64,000 nucleotides of DNA, taken from NCBI RefSeq assembly GCF_000761445.1, contig NZ_KN196470.1, positions 1,596,823 through 1,660,822 on the forward strand. Reading direction: 5' to 3'. Shown piece after piece: positions 19,524 to 27,519 of the stretch. This DNA comes from Oleiagrimonas soli (GTDB taxonomy: Bacteria; Pseudomonadota; Gammaproteobacteria; Xanthomonadales; Rhodanobacteraceae). Below the pieces are notes generated by a model. The model made no database searches, was not told the origin of the DNA, and saw only the letters and a list, made by a program, of their open reading frames with translations. Position 1 is the first letter of the stretch. Every line of letters starts with the position of its first letter. The translations under genes and the position numbers were made by a program.

Positions 19524-19551
19524 TATGACGCTGCGCATTTGCGCATGAAAG

Positions 19552-19590
19552 ATGCCTGTCCGTGTTGCACGGGCAGGCATTTTCGTTTTT
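19552..19590 (+). terminator. Intrinsic terminator between precursor and ligase
   Basis: A 13-bp stem (19552-19564 and 19568-19580, one G-U pair in RNA) with a 3-nt loop, followed by TTTCGTTTTT. It lies between the precursor and ligase genes, so it probably limits read-through and gives excess precursor over enzyme. Confidence 0.85.
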
Positions 19591-19641
19591 GGATATTGGA
19601 TATCGAATTCTTTTTGCATCGAATAAACGAAAGGTATGGGC

Positions 19642-20751
19642 ATGAATCCGCAAGTGTTGATCTTCGCGCCGACGGACGATGCGCACGTGGCCGCAGTTGG
19701 CTGGGCGCTCGAAGACATGGGGTTGCAACCGCGAGTCGCGCCCTCGGTCCGGGCCGGCGACGGCACCAAGGTGAGTGTCCACGTGGATGCCGATCAGCTG
19801 CGTATCGACAGCACCGATTTCCAGGCTGAAAACGGGCAAATCCGTTCGGTCTGGTATCGACGTCCCCAGCATCCCGAGGCCGGGCCGTGCATGGAGGCCG
19901 ACCGCGGCTTCATCGAGGGCCAATGGCGGCATTTTCAGGACAACGTGAAATACCTGGGCGACGGTCTGATCGACGCCATGTGGGTGAATGATCCGATGTC
20001 GTCCATTCGCGCGGAAAACAAGCTGGTGCAGTTGCGCGTGGCGCGAGAGCTGGGGCTGCGCTTTCCGGACACCGTGGTCAGCAACGACGCTGACGAGTTG
20101 CGGCGCATGATCGCGAAGTGGCCACGCGTGGTCTACAAGACGTTCTATCCGCACAACTGGAAAAGCGAATCCAGCGGCAGTATCTACAGCATGAGCGTGA
20201 AGCTGCTCGATCGCGACAGCGTGCTTCCGGGCGATGCCTCCATCGAGATGTGCCCGGGCATTTTCCAGCAGTACATCGACAAGGCCTACGATGTGCGCAC
20301 CACGATCATCGGCGACCGTTATTTCAGCGTGCGCATGCGCAAACAGTCCGGTCCGGCCTACGTCGACTGGCGCGGGCACATGATGGACGAGGACATTCTG
20401 ATCGAACCGTGCACGCTGCCGGCGGCGATCGAAGAGAAGCTGCGGGCACTGATGAAGCGTCTCGGGCTGATTTACGGCTGCGTCGATCTGGTGGTCGACA
20501 AGGACGGCGAAGCGTATTTCCTCGAGGTGAATCAGGCCGGACAGTTCCTCTTCCTCGAAGAAGCCGTGCCCGACCTGCCGTTGCTGCAGGCCATCACGGC
20601 GCTGCTGGCGACGGGGCGCCGCGATTATGCGATGGAAGACGGCACGCGCTACAACTTCGCCGACTGGCTGGGCACCGATCATTACCAGCAGATCGTGCAG
20701 ATGCAGTTGAAGCACGTGATGTCGGACGAATATCGCGCTCTCGAGTCATAG
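19642..20751 (+). CDS. ATP-grasp peptide ligase, graspetide synthetase (MvdC/MvdD-like)
   Basis: This 369-aa protein has an N-terminal pre-ATP-grasp region (VLIFAPTDDAHVAAVGWAL), a central ATP-grasp fold with VYKTFYPHNWKSESSG, then EMCPGIFQQYIDKAYDVRTT (about 200-220) and IIGDRYFSVRMR, and the metal/ATP motif FLEVNQAGQFLFLE (about 292-305). The FQxYIxKxxDVRxTxxG pattern is that of microviridin ligases MvdC/MvdD, which phosphorylate Asp/Glu side chains of a precursor and form macrolactones or macrolactams. I place the start at 19642, 7 nt after AAGG, not at the in-frame ATG 6 nt earlier, which would touch the RBS. The precursor at 19350 is its likely substrate. No transporter, protease or acetyltransferase gene is adjacent. 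Confidence 0.85.
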   Translation: MNPQVLIFAPTDDAHVAAVGWALEDMGLQPRVAPSVRAGDGTKVSVHVDADQLRIDSTDFQAENGQIRSVWYRRPQHPEAGPCMEADRGFIEGQWRHFQDNVKYLGDGLIDAMWVNDPMSSIRAENKLVQLRVARELGLRFPDTVVSNDADELRRMIAKWPRVVYKTFYPHNWKSESSGSIYSMSVKLLDRDSVLPGDASIEMCPGIFQQYIDKAYDVRTTIIGDRYFSVRMRKQSGPAYVDWRGHMMDEDILIEPCTLPAAIEEKLRALMKRLGLIYGCVDLVVDKDGEAYFLEVNQAGQFLFLEEAVPDLPLLQAITALLATGRRDYAMEDGTRYNFADWLGTDHYQQIVQMQLKHVMSDEYRALES

Positions 20752-20859
20752 CCGGGCGTTTCGGCGCGGACAGGCGGTGGAAACGCGCGCGTTGCTTCCA
20801 CTGGATGATCCTCGTCGCAGTCCCGGCGTCGATCGCGCAGATCGCGCGTACAACGCGCG

Positions 20860-21612
20860 TCAACGACCTGCGCGTTCCAGCAGCTGGCGCGCGGCTGGTG
20901 TCCACAGGGTCCAGTTGTGGTGGCCGGGGCGTTCCAGAACGTGGTCGCCGGGCAGCACGGGCGTCAGCAGGGCGATGGATGTGCGGAAGCGCTCGCTGGC
21001 GCCATAGGCGATCCAGGTCGTGCGTGCGCGCTGCGGGCGGTCGATCCAGTCTTGCAGATAACGCCAAAGTTCGCGCTGGAAGGTGGCCGAGGTCAGCGGT
21101 TGCGGCGGGCCGGGCTGCCAATGTGCGAGTCCGCCGGCGTGTTGGATTTCATGGCGGATCGCGCGGTCGCCGAGGTAGGGCGAAAGCAGCAGTAGGCCGT
21201 GCGCCTGCTTCGGATAGGCACGGTCGTAGAGCAGGGCGCCCATGCCGCCGAGGGAAATGCCCATCAGCCAGAGCTGACGATGCGGGTGTTGTGCCAGCGC
21301 GGGCGCGATGACCTCGTCATGCAGGCGCTGCGGCGCGCGCCCCTGCAGGTAGAACGGCATGGTCAGGCCGGTCAGGATCACGTCCGCGTCCGGCCATTGT
21401 TGCTGGATCAGCGCGGCGATGCGGTGCCGCTGTAGACCGGCCAGATCGTCGCCGCGTCCAGGCAGCATCACCACCAGACGATGCGCGGGCTGGGGTGCGG
21501 GGATGTAGGCAGTGGGGATCGGTCGGGTGATGTCACCGCCCGCCGCACAGCCGCCCAGCAGAAAGGCGGCGGTGAGGGCAGCCAGCATGCGCAGGGGACG
21601 ACGTCGGCTCAT
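20860..21612 (-). CDS. Alpha/beta hydrolase lipoprotein
   Basis: This 250-aa protein has a lipoprotein signal peptide with lipobox LLGGC at Cys22. The alpha/beta-hydrolase fold shows the nucleophile elbow G-I-S-L-G-G (LMGISLGGMGALLYDRAYP), an early oxyanion region VVMLPGRGDDLAG and a terminal catalytic His in ERPGHHNWTLW. It is probably anchored in the inner leaflet of the outer membrane and acts as an esterase or acyl-hydrolase. Start at 21612 is the ATG with the full signal sequence, although its RBS is poor. It is oriented against the RiPP ligase, so it need not belong to that locus. Confidence 0.82.
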   Translation of the reverse strand: MSRRRPLRMLAALTAAFLLGGCAAGGDITRPIPTAYIPAPQPAHRLVVMLPGRGDDLAGLQRHRIAALIQQQWPDADVILTGLTMPFYLQGRAPQRLHDEVIAPALAQHPHRQLWLMGISLGGMGALLYDRAYPKQAHGLLLLSPYLGDRAIRHEIQHAGGLAHWQPGPPQPLTSATFQRELWRYLQDWIDRPQRARTTWIAYGASERFRTSIALLTPVLPGDHVLERPGHHNWTLWTPAARQLLERAGR

Positions 21613-21669
21613 GGGCGGAAGGCGCTCGCGGAGTGGACTCCAGCCTAGCGCAGGGCCATGGCAGCGTCA

Positions 21670-21709
21670 GCTTCTCCCGCGCTACCGCATGCGGCAGCGC
21701 GGGAGAAGC
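21670..21709. terminator. Hairpin after the GH3 gene
   Basis: Perfect 14-bp inverted repeat (21670-21683 and 21696-21709), whose 12-nt loop is itself nearly palindromic. It lies directly past the stop of the minus-strand beta-glucosidase gene. No T-tract, so a transcript-end hairpin or weak terminator. Confidence 0.6.
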
Positions 21710-21724
21710 GAATGACGCCTCTGC

Positions 21725-24127
21725 TCAGGGTGTGACGATGAAACTCGCCTGCTGGCTGGCCAGCGAGCTGTCGCCGACCCAGACGGTGTAATGGGTCGCC
21801 TCGATCACCTGCTTGCTGCGCACGTTCCAGAACGACAGTTCGGGGAAGCCGAGGTGGAAGGTCAGCGTGCGCGATTCGCCCGGCTTCAGCGTCACGCGCT
21901 GGAAGCCCTTGAGACTGCGCACCGGCTGCTCGACGCTGGCGCCGAGGTTGCGCACGTACAGCTGCGCGACGTCGGTGGCGGTGCGCGAACCGGTGTTCTT
22001 CACCGTCGCGGTCACCGTGACCAGATTCTTCGCACCCGGACGGTTGGCCTGCGCCAGTGGCAGCGTCGCGCGCGACACGTGCACATCGGTGTAGGCGAAG
22101 CTGCTGTAGGTCAGGCCCCAGCCGAACGGATACAGCGCCGAATTGGGCACGTCGATGTAGCGCGAGATGAATCGTGTGTCGCCCTTCGGCGGCTGGCTGA
22201 GATCGGCCTTGCCCGGCGGACGACCGGTGGGAAACTGGTTGTAGTACAGAGGCTCCTGGCCGACGGCGCGCGGGAAGCTCATCGGCAGCTTGCCGCTGGG
22301 CGAGACGTCGCCGAACAGCACGTTGGCGATGGCGTTGCCGGCTTCCACGCCCGGGAACCAGGTTTCCATGATCGCCGGGACGTGTTTGGCGGCCCAGTCC
22401 AGCACCAGCGGGCGACCGGAAAACACCAGCAGCACGACCGGCTTGCCGGTGGCGACGATGCTTTCCAGCAACTGCTGCTGGTTGCCCGGCAGGTCCAGAT
22501 GCGCGCGCGAACCGGCTTCACCGCTCATGTCGCCCGATTCGCCCAGCGCCATCACCACCACGTCGGCCTTTTCGGCGGCCTGGCGCGCGGCGGCGAAACC
22601 GGCGGTGGAGTTGCCCTTGATGTCGGTGCCCTTGGCGAACAGCAGCGTACCGCCGAGCTTCTTCATGCGCGCTGAGAGCGCCTGACGCACGGTGACCACG
22701 TCGGACTGGCGGTAGGCGCCGCCCCAGGCGCCGGTCATCTGGTTACTGTCGTCGCTCAGCGGGCCGATCAAGGCGACGGTCTTGGTGTTCGACGACAACG
22801 GCAGGACCGGCGTGGCGCCGACCTTGGCGTTCTTCAGCAGGACGAAGGATTCCTCGGCGGCCTTGCGCACCAGCGGGCGGTGCGCGGCGACGGCATGCGT
22901 CACCTCGGTGCCGCGCGCGTAGGGATGCTCGAACAGGCCCAGCGCGAACTTCACCCGCAGCACGCGGCGCACGGCCTCGTCGATCGTCGCCATCGACACC
23001 TTGTGTTCTTTCAGCAGCGTCGGCAGTTGGGTGTCGTAGTAGTGCGACATCATGTCGACATCGGTGCCGGCATCGATGGCTTTCCTGCTGGCTTCGGCTG
23101 GCGTCAGGGCGATGCCGTGATGCGTGAGCTCCATGATCGCGGTGTAGTCGCTGACGACGAAGCCGTTGAACCCCCATTCCTTGCGCAGGATGTCGGTCAG
23201 CAGGTACGGATCGGCGGTGGCGGGCACGCCGTTGAGCGCGTTGAAGGCGCTCATCACGGTGGCCGAGCCGGCCTCGATGGCTGCCTTGTACGGCGGCAGG
23301 TAGACCTGGCGCAGACGGATGTCGGACATGTCCGTGGTGTTGTACTCGCGGCCGGCCTCGGCTGCGCCGTAGGCGGCGAAGTGCTTCACCGAAGCGGCCA
23401 CGTGGTCGGGCTTGGAAAGGTCGTCGCCCTGATAGCCATGGATGTAGGCGCGCGCCATCGCCGCGCCGAGGTAGGGATCCTCGCCCGCGCCCTCGACCGA
23501 GCGTCCCCAGCGCGCGTCGCGCGAGATGTCGACCATCGGCGAGTAGAACCAGCGCACGCCACCGGTGGTGGCTTCGCTGGCCGCCATGCGCGAGAGGTCC
23601 TTCACCAGCTGCGGATCCCAGGAAGAAGCCAGACCCAGCGGCACCGGATAGATGGTGCGGTAGCCGTGGATCACGTCGGCGCCGAACAGCAGGGGGATGT
23701 GCAGCCGGCTTTTCTCGACCGCGGCGCGCTGGAACTTGTCGGTGCGTTCGGCGCCGACCACGTTGAGCATCGAACCCATGCCGCCATCGGCCGCCAGCTT
23801 CATGGCGTCGACGCACTGCGCGGTCGGATTGGCGGCCATCGCCGGGTTGTCGGCGTTGGCCGTGGTGGGCGCCGAACAGCCGGCGTCGTTGTACTGCATC
23901 AGCTGACCGATCTTCTCGCGCAGCGTCATCTTCTTCAGCAGCGCATCCACCTTGCGCTCGATCGCGGGCGAGGCGAGCTGCGCATTGGAGGGCTTCGCGG
24001 CGACATGGGTCGGCCCGCTCGGTTGCGCCTGGGCCAGGGCGCCGGCGGAAAGCGTCAGCGCACAGCCCATCGCGGCGCACAGAAGGGACGCCTTGCGGCG
24101 AGCGGTCAACGGGGAAGGGGTCTTCAT
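21725..24127 (-). CDS. bglX: Periplasmic beta-glucosidase, glycoside hydrolase family 3
   Basis: This 800-aa protein has a signal peptide (ending near AGALAQA). The GH3 N-terminal barrel (about 55-390) has KHFAAYGAAEAGREYN and the nucleophile Asp in GFVVSDYTAIMEL. The alpha/beta sandwich domain carries a likely acid/base Glu in ALGESGDMSGEAG, and a C-terminal fibronectin III-like domain (about 690-795) ends in YTVWVGDSS. Full length and order match BglX. It should hydrolyse beta-linked glucosides and xylo- or cello-oligomers in the periplasm. The start is the second of two adjacent ATGs (24127), which gives a proper distance from GGAG. A LacI-type operator lies 110 bp upstream, so sugar-dependent repression is likely. 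Confidence 0.93.
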   Translation of the reverse strand: MKTPSPLTARRKASLLCAAMGCALTLSAGALAQAQPSGPTHVAAKPSNAQLASPAIERKVDALLKKMTLREKIGQLMQYNDAGCSAPTTANADNPAMAANPTAQCVDAMKLAADGGMGSMLNVVGAERTDKFQRAAVEKSRLHIPLLFGADVIHGYRTIYPVPLGLASSWDPQLVKDLSRMAASEATTGGVRWFYSPMVDISRDARWGRSVEGAGEDPYLGAAMARAYIHGYQGDDLSKPDHVAASVKHFAAYGAAEAGREYNTTDMSDIRLRQVYLPPYKAAIEAGSATVMSAFNALNGVPATADPYLLTDILRKEWGFNGFVVSDYTAIMELTHHGIALTPAEASRKAIDAGTDVDMMSHYYDTQLPTLLKEHKVSMATIDEAVRRVLRVKFALGLFEHPYARGTEVTHAVAAHRPLVRKAAEESFVLLKNAKVGATPVLPLSSNTKTVALIGPLSDDSNQMTGAWGGAYRQSDVVTVRQALSARMKKLGGTLLFAKGTDIKGNSTAGFAAARQAAEKADVVVMALGESGDMSGEAGSRAHLDLPGNQQQLLESIVATGKPVVLLVFSGRPLVLDWAAKHVPAIMETWFPGVEAGNAIANVLFGDVSPSGKLPMSFPRAVGQEPLYYNQFPTGRPPGKADLSQPPKGDTRFISRYIDVPNSALYPFGWGLTYSSFAYTDVHVSRATLPLAQANRPGAKNLVTVTATVKNTGSRTATDVAQLYVRNLGASVEQPVRSLKGFQRVTLKPGESRTLTFHLGFPELSFWNVRSKQVIEATHYTVWVGDSSLASQQASFIVTP

Positions 24128-24604
24128 CATTTCTCCAGCGATGCACAGACGGCGGCGGACACACACCGCCGTCCCGGCGACGCGCATCCTTTTTCTTTCG
24201 GGAAGAGGCCGTTTTGGCCGTCCCCAGGGTTTCTTATGGAAACGATTACATAGTGTAGCCGACTGGCGCAATCGATGGCAGCGAAAGCGGTTCAAAAAGC
24301 CCTTTGATGGGGCTTCTTGCTACGCATGCCGCATGGGAGGGGCGGCGATATGGGATCGGGGCATGCGCGGGAGAGGCGGCATCCGGTCAAGGGGGCGCGT
24401 GCTTCTCGTCGGAAAGGGCGTGTCTTTGTGATCGGGAGGCGGTACGAGGCGCCATGTGCGTTCCCTGTGCATGGGCGGGCCCGAAGGTAGGAGTCAGGTC
24501 GCCCGTGCCGAACGACATCCTTGAAACGTCATCCCGATGGCATGCAGACGCTCGTGAAGCGTCATCTGGATGCTCCATGGTGGTGGTAGCTTGTAGGGAT
24601 TCCT
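24128..24604. other. 477-bp divergent intergenic region
   Basis: It separates the GH3 gene (minus) from the EEP phosphoesterase gene (plus). Apart from the LacI-type operator at 24237-24250 I see no gene or repeat. The frames present lack RBSs and read as antisense-like composition. Confidence 0.55.
24237..24250. promoter_or_regulatory. LacI-family operator upstream of bglX
   Basis: TGGAAACGATTACA fits the consensus TGNAANCGNTTNCA at every fixed position, with the central CG that LacI/GalR regulators contact. It is 110 bp before the start of the GH3 beta-glucosidase. No LacI-family gene is in the window, so the regulator is encoded elsewhere. Confidence 0.7.
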
Positions 24605-25486
24605 GTGGCCAAATCGGAGTCGATCCCCGTGTCAGACTGTATCTTGCGTGTCCTTCTGGTAGTGGCATTCGTACTCGGCGTGGCCGTTGCGCCTGTTTCA
24701 CGCGCGGCTTCGCAACCCTTGCGCGTGATGACCTTCAACGTGCGCGTGCCCGTCGCCAGCGATGGCATCAACGCCTGGCCCAAGCGGCGGGCGTTGCTGG
24801 TCCGGGTCATCAAGACCCAGCATCCGGACGTGCTCGGCACGCAGGAACTAACCGAGGAGCAGGGCACCTACATCGCCGCGCATCTGCCTGGCTATGCCTG
24901 GTTCGGACAGGGGCGCGAAGGCGGCACCAAGGGCGAGCACATGGGCGTGTTCTACCGCACGGATCGTCTCGAAGTGCTGAAGTCGGGTGACTTCTGGTTG
25001 TCGGACACGCCCAGCGTGGTCGGCAGCAAGACCTGGGGACAGCCGCTGCCGCGCATGGTGACGTGGGCGCGTTTCCGCTTTCGTGACCACGGCGGCACGT
25101 TCTACTACTTCAACACGCATTTTCCCTATCGCGATCAAGACGTCGAGGCCCGCCTGCGCAGCGCCGACGAGATTCTCGGTCGCATCGCCAAGCTGCCGGC
25201 CACGGCGCGCGTGATCCTGACCGGCGACTTCAACAGCGCGGCGGACAGCCGCGTGCACGCCAAGCTGACGCACGCCCTGCAGGACGTATGGCTGCATGCT
25301 CCGAAGCATGTCGGACCGGCGAAGACCTTCCACAACTTCACCGGCCATCCCGATCGCCGCATCGACTGGATTCTGGTGCGCGGCTTCGCACCGCGTTCGG
25401 TGCGCACCGTGACCACGCATGACGGTCCGGTGTATCCCTCCGATCACTATCCGGTGCTGACCGTGCTGCAAGCCAGCGGCGGTTGA
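24605..25486 (+). CDS. Exported endonuclease/exonuclease/phosphatase family protein
   Basis: This 293-aa protein starts at a GTG (24605), with AGGGA 6 nt upstream. A signal peptide spans about residues 1-35 (hydrophobic core LRVLLVVAFVLGVAVAP). The EEP fold is complete: LRVMTFNVRVPV, the metal Glu in LGTQELTEEQ, FYYFNTHFPYRD, ILTGDFNSAADSRVH and the terminal catalytic His in YPSDHYPVLTVL. EEP enzymes cleave phosphodiesters or phosphomonoesters. This exported group, with INAWPKRR near the start, resembles secreted phosphatases or nucleases near sugar-utilisation genes. The exact substrate is unknown. Confidence 0.88.
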   Translation: MAKSESIPVSDCILRVLLVVAFVLGVAVAPVSRAASQPLRVMTFNVRVPVASDGINAWPKRRALLVRVIKTQHPDVLGTQELTEEQGTYIAAHLPGYAWFGQGREGGTKGEHMGVFYRTDRLEVLKSGDFWLSDTPSVVGSKTWGQPLPRMVTWARFRFRDHGGTFYYFNTHFPYRDQDVEARLRSADEILGRIAKLPATARVILTGDFNSAADSRVHAKLTHALQDVWLHAPKHVGPAKTFHNFTGHPDRRIDWILVRGFAPRSVRTVTTHDGPVYPSDHYPVLTVLQASGG

Positions 25487-25505
25487 TGCGGCGCGAGGCC
25501 GGGTG

Positions 25506-26633
25506 TCAGAGGTGGCGCTCGGCAAACGCGTTCAGACGCTCCGGAGTCTGCGGATTCGCGACCACGACCCGGTTGCGTCCCTGGCGTTTAGCCTCGTAAA
25601 GCGCCGCATCGGCGCGTGCGAACAGCGCGTCCGCGGCATAGCCGCTGTCCGGATCGGCCTGAGCCAGTCCCATGCTCAACGTCAGCCCCTCTAACGGTGG
25701 CGTCTGACGCAGCGCTTCCGCGTCGACGGCCACGCGGATGGCTTCGGCCAGAGCGTGCGCAGAAGCAGCGTCGTGGTCGGCGCTGGCGATCAGGAACTCG
25801 TCGCCGCCGAAACGACCGAACAGGTCGGCGCTGTCCAGATGCTCGTGCACGACGCCGGTAACCAGCTTCAGGGCGCGGTCGCCGGCCAGATGTCCGAGCC
25901 GATCGTTGATGGCCTTGAAGTGGTCCAGATCGAGCACGATCAGATGGACCGGCTTGGCGTAGTGCGAAAGGTGTTCGAGCATTTCGCGCAGTCCGCCGGC
26001 GAAGGCCTGGCGGTTCAGCGCGCCGGTCAGCGGGTCGTTGGTAGCCTGCTGGCGCAGTTGTTCGGACTCGTTGCGCAGCCGGTGATGGATGCTCTGCAAC
26101 GCGCGGTGCTGGCGCGCCAGGCGAGCGGTTTCTTGCGCCAGACGGCGGCTTCGGCGCCACAACCATCCGCCGATCACGAGTACCACCAGTAACGTCAGCA
26201 GCGCCCAGGTCGGAAGCTCGGTACGGTGACGTGCGGTCGGAGATGTGGGCGTGCTCGACGCGGGCGCTGCCATGACGGAGACCTTTGCTGGTGCGTTCTC
26301 CGTGCGAGTCTGCATGGCGTCGGCCGGCGCCTGGGTGGCCGGCGGCTCGGTGGTCTGTGCCGGTGGCGGCGCGATGACGAAACGATCCACATCCGGAAGC
26401 GTCACCGGCTCCGGTCGCACGCTTGGCGCGGCAGCGGTCGGCTGAGTCTGCGGCGGTGCAAACGGATGATGATGCGGCGGCGGTGGTGGTGGCGGCGGCC
26501 AGCGGGGCGGCGGATACGGTCGTGCACCCGGCGGCGGGGGAGGCGGCACCTGCATCGCGGCAAGCGTGTGCAGCGGCATGCAGCAGGCCAGCAGGACGAG
26601 GCCCGCGATCAGCAGACGAAAGGATGTCTTCAA
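25506..26633 (-). CDS. Membrane diguanylate cyclase (GGDEF) with Pro/His-rich periplasmic part
   Basis: A 375-aa protein: signal/anchor at 1-26, then a periplasmic region of about 115 residues with polyproline runs, a HHH cluster and Pro/Thr/Ala-rich stretches, a transmembrane helix (about 143-161, WALLTLLVVLVIGGWLW), a short coiled coil, and a GGDEF domain with intact RFGGDEFLIA active site, LDLDHFKAINDRLGH and NDPLTGALNR. The inhibitory site RxxD is absent (DSAD instead), so product inhibition is probably lost. It should make c-di-GMP. The start is a TTG at 26633; no ATG would preserve the signal segment. Confidence 0.9.
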   Translation of the reverse strand: MKTSFRLLIAGLVLLACCMPLHTLAAMQVPPPPPPGARPYPPPRWPPPPPPPPHHHPFAPPQTQPTAAAPSVRPEPVTLPDVDRFVIAPPPAQTTEPPATQAPADAMQTRTENAPAKVSVMAAPASSTPTSPTARHRTELPTWALLTLLVVLVIGGWLWRRSRRLAQETARLARQHRALQSIHHRLRNESEQLRQQATNDPLTGALNRQAFAGGLREMLEHLSHYAKPVHLIVLDLDHFKAINDRLGHLAGDRALKLVTGVVHEHLDSADLFGRFGGDEFLIASADHDAASAHALAEAIRVAVDAEALRQTPPLEGLTLSMGLAQADPDSGYAADALFARADAALYEAKRQGRNRVVVANPQTPERLNAFAERHL

Positions 26634-26809
26634 ACCTGGAATCCCATACGGGCTGGGGAAAGTCTACCCTGATTTCGGTCGTGCTTCGGTGTACCTGCGC
26701 ACGGCGTGAACCGGCGCCGACCAGGCGTCGGCCAGAGGATTCCCAGTCGACCGCAAACCGCCTAGAATCCGCCCGCTCCGTGCCGTGGGGTGCGGTTGAA
26801 CTGCCGACC

Positions 26810-27196
26810 ATGAGTCATCCGTGCCTGCGCTGTGGCGCGTGCTGCGCCTATTTCCGTGTGGCTTTCCACTGGTCGGAGGCCGAGGCATTTCTCGGCGGCG
26901 TGGTGCCTCCCGAGTCGACGGTGAAGCTAGACCCACATCGCTTGGCGATGCGCGGTACCGACCGTCGTCAGCCCCGTTGCATGGCTTTGCTAGGCGACGT
27001 GGGACGCGACGCTTCCTGCTCGATCTACGCGCAGCGTCCTTCCGTGTGCCGCGCCTTGATCCCGGCTTGGGAGCAAGGCGAGCCGAGTCCGCAGTGCGAC
27101 CGCGCCCGCCAGGCGCACGGTCTTTCGCCGCTGCGTCCCGACGACTGGATCGGGCCGAGCGATCCATGCATCACCCCGCTTCCGCATCTGGCCTGA
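26810..27196 (+). CDS. YkgJ-family Cys-cluster protein
   Basis: This 128-aa protein has the putative zinc- or iron-chelating pattern of the YkgJ family: C-L-R-C-G-A-C-C at residues 5-12, then PRCMALLGDVGRDASCSIYA and RPSVCRALIPAWEQGEPSPQC. The Cys arrangement is complete. The function is unknown; a metal-cluster role is predicted from the family. The RBS before the ATG (26810) is poor; the longer in-frame extension runs through the region upstream of the GGDEF gene and shows no protein character. Transcribed divergently from the diguanylate cyclase gene. Confidence 0.82.
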   Translation: MSHPCLRCGACCAYFRVAFHWSEAEAFLGGVVPPESTVKLDPHRLAMRGTDRRQPRCMALLGDVGRDASCSIYAQRPSVCRALIPAWEQGEPSPQCDRARQAHGLSPLRPDDWIGPSDPCITPLPHLA

Positions 27197-27519
27197 ATCG
27201 GCGTTCCGCACCTAGTCCTTGCGCACTAGGCCGTACGGCCTAATTCGCGGAACTGCATCACGCAACCTGTTGTGCGAGCAGGGCAAACGGCCTGCTTTCG
27301 TCTTTCGGCCGTGCGACGTACGGCGAGCGGCACACTTGCAATCCCATGCCGCTCATCTAGTGTCGAACGCGGTGACAGAAAGGAGTCTGCGGCATCGCCG
27401 CGGACCGTCGGAACAGGGGCCGGCGTTCTTTTCCGCCATTGGGTACCACGCACGATTTTGCCGTCTGCGACGGGGCCGACTTTCGGCCCCGTCTCCCAAC
27501 GTTTTGGAGGGGATTCATC
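27197..27519. other. 323-bp intergenic region with palindromes
   Basis: Lies between the YkgJ-family gene and the subtilase gene. It has nested inverted repeats at 27211-27241: CCTAGT/ACTAGG with an 8-nt gap, overlapping the 14-bp perfect palindrome AGGCCGTACGGCCT (27228-27241). No gene seen. The protease promoter must be downstream but is not clear. Confidence 0.5.

Noticed and set aside
19096-19548. Plus-strand frame spanning the RiPP precursor in another phase
   Set aside because: No RBS and Arg/Pro/Cys-rich shadow composition; the 57-aa frame has the RBS and the leader motif.
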